This document shows, one piece after another, positions 5,861-7,418 of a stretch of DNA of 7,418 bases (positions within the stretch are counted from its first letter, which is position 1; each line of letters begins with the position of its first letter). Source of the stretch: Methylorubrum extorquens. GTDB taxonomy: Bacteria; Pseudomonadota; Alphaproteobacteria; Rhizobiales; Beijerinckiaceae. Location of the stretch: the NCBI GenBank assembly GCA_019695455.1, contig JAEUAC010000290.1, positions 1 through 7,418 of the forward strand, read 5' to 3'. The position numbers were made by a program, and so were the translations under genes. The notes beneath the pieces were generated by a model. It was not told the origin of the DNA. It made no database searches and saw nothing but the letters and a program-made list of their open reading frames with translations.

Positions 5861-6691
5861 TCAACCCAAGGGTGGCGCGTCGGGGCCGCGAGGGGGCCAG
5901 AGGGCGAAGAAGTGGTGGACGGGCCCGCGCCCGCCGCCGATCGCGAGCGTGTCCGCCGCCGCGAGCGCCCCGCCGAGATAGGCCTTCGCGGCCTCGGCCG
6001 CTTGGCGCAGCGTCATGCCGCCCGCGAGGCCCGCCGCGAGCGCGGCCGAGAGCGTGCAGCCGGTGCCGTGCGTGTTCCGCGTCGCGATGCGGCGGGCCGG
6101 GAGGCGCGTCGTGCGGTCCCGCTCGACGAGCACGTCGACGCTCTCGGGGCCGTCGGCGTGGCCGCCCTTCATCAGGACGGACCGGGCGCCGAGCGCGAGG
6201 AGGCGCCGTCCCTGCGCGGCCATGGCCTCCTCGTCGGCCGCGGCGGGCTCGCCGAGCAGGATCGCGGCCTCGGGCAGGTTCGGCGTGAGGCAGTCGCAGA
6301 GCGGCAGCAGGCGCTCGCGCAGGATCGCGACCGCGTCCTCCGCGATGAGGCGGTCGCCGCTGGTCGCCACCATGACGGGATCGAGGACGACGTGCCGGGC
6401 CCCGTGCCGCACGAGGCCGCCGGCCACGGCCGCGATCGTCTCCGGCCGCGACAGCATGCCGATCTTGGTCGCCCCGACCCGGAGGTCGCCGAACACGGAG
6501 TCCATCTGGGCCGCGACGAAGTCCGGCGGCACGTCGTGGATCGCCTGCACGCCGCGGGTGTTCTGGGCCGTGAGGGCCGTCAGGACGGAGGCGCCGTAGG
6601 CGCCGAGCGCCGAGAAGGTCTTCAGGTCGGCCTGGATGCCGGCGCCGCCGCCCGAATCGGACCCGGCAATGGTGAGCGCGATCGGGATCAT
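5861..6691 (-). CDS. thiD: Hydroxymethylpyrimidine / phosphomethylpyrimidine kinase
   Basis: ThiD is a ribokinase-fold cytoplasmic enzyme that phosphorylates 4-amino-5-hydroxymethyl-2-methylpyrimidine (HMP) and then HMP-P to HMP-PP, the pyrimidine half of thiamine. At 276 aa it is of normal length and complete. MIPIALTIAGSDSGGGAGIQ opens the protein, with D12, the Gly-rich loop and Q43 (TAQNTRG) at the HMP site. LDPVMVATSGD (103-113), TPNLPEA (136-142) and KGGHADG (175-181) follow. NTHGTGC (206-212) forms the anion hole with catalytic C212. The ATG at 6691 is fixed by the conserved N-terminus; the ribosome site is weak. It is read after the DMT transporter (37-nt gap) and before the XRE-cupin regulator. 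No other thiamine genes and no obvious TPP riboswitch lie in the window, so it is probably a dispersed salvage or biosynthesis gene. Confidence 0.96.
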   Translation of the reverse strand: MIPIALTIAGSDSGGGAGIQADLKTFSALGAYGASVLTALTAQNTRGVQAIHDVPPDFVAAQMDSVFGDLRVGATKIGMLSRPETIAAVAGGLVRHGARHVVLDPVMVATSGDRLIAEDAVAILRERLLPLCDCLTPNLPEAAILLGEPAAADEEAMAAQGRRLLALGARSVLMKGGHADGPESVDVLVERDRTTRLPARRIATRNTHGTGCTLSAALAAGLAGGMTLRQAAEAAKAYLGGALAAADTLAIGGGRGPVHHFFALWPPRGPDAPPLG

Positions 6692-6728
6692 GCGCCCGCT
6701 CTATCCGGCCGCCGCCCTCGCCGCCAGA

Positions 6729-7418
6729 TCAGGTCGAGCGCTGCGGCGCGGCCTTGCGGCTCTTGACCCGGTCGAGCCCGAGGCGATGCTCCCGCCAGAT
6801 CACGAAGACGCCGGCCGAGGCCACGATGGCGCCGCCCGCCAGCACGGCCGGCCCGGGCAGCTGCCCGAAGACGAACCAGCCCATCAGGAAGGCCCAGATC
6901 ATGGTCGTGTAGTCGAAGGGCGCGATGAGCGAGGCGTCGGCGTAGCGGAAGCTCTGCGTCATCAGGATCTGGCCGATTCCGCCGAGGATGCCGATCGCGA
7001 CGAGGAGGGCCGCGTCCTGGGCGCTCGGCATCTTCCAGCCGAGCACGATGGTCGCGAGGCCGAGCGCGGTCGTCAGGAGCGTGAAGTAGAACACGATCGC
7101 GCCCGTGGATTCCGTCGCCGTCATGCGGCGCACCTGGATGGTCGCGCCGGCCGCGCAGCAGGCCCCCAGCAGGCCGAACCCGGCACCCACGAGCCAGCCC
7201 GAGCCGCCCTCGCGCACGCCGCCGAGATGCGGCGAGACCATCACGAGCACGCCGAGGAAGCCGATGCCGACCGCCGACCAGCGATAGGCCCGCACCGTCT
7301 CGCCGAGGAACAGCGCGGCGAGCACCACCGTGATGAGGGGCGAGGCGTAGCCGATCACGACGGCGTCCGAGAGCGGCAGGTAGGAGAGGGCGACGAAGCC
7401 CGCGAACATGCCGCAGCT
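6729..7418 (-). CDS. DMT-superfamily (EamA) transporter, 5' partial
   Basis: These are the C-terminal 229 codons of a drug/metabolite transporter, an inner-membrane carrier with ten helices from two EamA repeats. The frame is open through the right edge (Ser-Cys-Gly before the Met at 7409), so about 70 N-terminal residues and two helices are missing; that Met is not the start. The end of repeat 1 shows ALSYLPLSDAVVIGYASPL and ALFLGE, then a helix ending in MVSP. Repeat 2 contains GAGFGLLGACCAAGATIQ, a helix at FYFTLLTTALGLATIVLG, ILGGIGQILMTQSFRYADAS, and PFDYTTMIWAFLMGWFVFGQ. It ends with one helix and a basic tail (EHRLGLDRVKSRKAA). Substrates in this family range from amino acids to metabolites and cannot be predicted. 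The next gene, thiD, begins 37 nt downstream, so co-transcription is plausible, but a thiamine-related substrate is speculation. Confidence 0.92.
   Translation of the reverse strand, partial: SCGMFAGFVALSYLPLSDAVVIGYASPLITVVLAALFLGETVRAYRWSAVGIGFLGVLVMVSPHLGGVREGGSGWLVGAGFGLLGACCAAGATIQVRRMTATESTGAIVFYFTLLTTALGLATIVLGWKMPSAQDAALLVAIGILGGIGQILMTQSFRYADASLIAPFDYTTMIWAFLMGWFVFGQLPGPAVLAGGAIVASAGVFVIWREHRLGLDRVKSRKAAPQRST

Noticed and set aside
4989..5981. 330-aa plus-strand open frame opposite the regulator
   Set aside because: It is antisense to a clear XRE-cupin protein and has no family features.
6692..6728. TPP riboswitch upstream of thiD
   Set aside because: The gap is only 37 nt and shows none of the conserved CUGAGA-type thi-box core, so there is no room for the aptamer.
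5912..6766. 284-aa plus-strand open frame opposite thiD
   Set aside because: Its composition is dominated by Arg, Ala, Gly and Glu, and it lies antisense to an unambiguous thiD.
1..7418. CRISPR arrays, tRNA/rRNA genes, insertion sequences, long direct repeats
   Set aside because: No regularly spaced repeats, tRNA-like cloverleaf with CCA end, transposase motifs or terminal inverted repeats were seen on either strand.

Overview
The window is strongly GC-rich by eye (roughly 70%). It carries Gram-negative, proteobacterial-type genes: an RND efflux pump, a periplasmic class II cytochrome c and a b561-type membrane cytochrome. The protein sequences and codon use fit an alphaproteobacterium of the Hyphomicrobiales (Methylobacterium-like or a relative). 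That taxonomic guess is inference from general resemblance. There are no rRNA or tRNA genes, CRISPR arrays, insertion sequences or phage genes, and nothing in base or codon use suggests recent transfer.

Plus strand, left part (1-4814): the 3' end of an RND (HAE1/AcrB-like) efflux permease enters from the left edge. It ends just before a perfect 24-bp GC palindrome that may end or protect its transcript. Next is a complete molybdopterin-binding large subunit of the xanthine dehydrogenase/CoxL family. Its active-site loop is of the AYRGAGR (form II, CoxL-like) type, and no small [2Fe-2S] or medium FAD subunit lies beside it. A 92-bp gap with a 17-bp near-palindrome separates it from a two-gene unit: a secreted class II cytochrome c (cytochrome c'/c-556 type) and, 8 nt later, a four-helix cytochrome b561-type protein. 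The last two plausibly form a membrane-to-periplasm electron-transfer pair.

Minus strand, right part (7418-4789): five genes run leftward with short gaps. They are a DMT/EamA transporter (5' end outside the window), thiD (HMP/HMP-P kinase of thiamine synthesis), an XRE-cupin transcription regulator, and two very small membrane proteins of 75 and 54 aa. The small proteins overlap each other by ATGA, and the first begins 3 nt after the regulator's stop. The regulator and the two small proteins look like one translationally linked unit of unknown function. Its last gene overlaps the cytochrome b561 gene tail to tail by 26 bp.

Most of the window is ordinary chromosomal metabolism. The parts most worth a second look are the regulator plus two micro-membrane-protein unit, the orphan molybdenum hydroxylase subunit, the His-to-Lys change at the expected first heme ligand of the b561 protein, and the two palindromes. 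All intergenic gaps are shorter than 120 bp.
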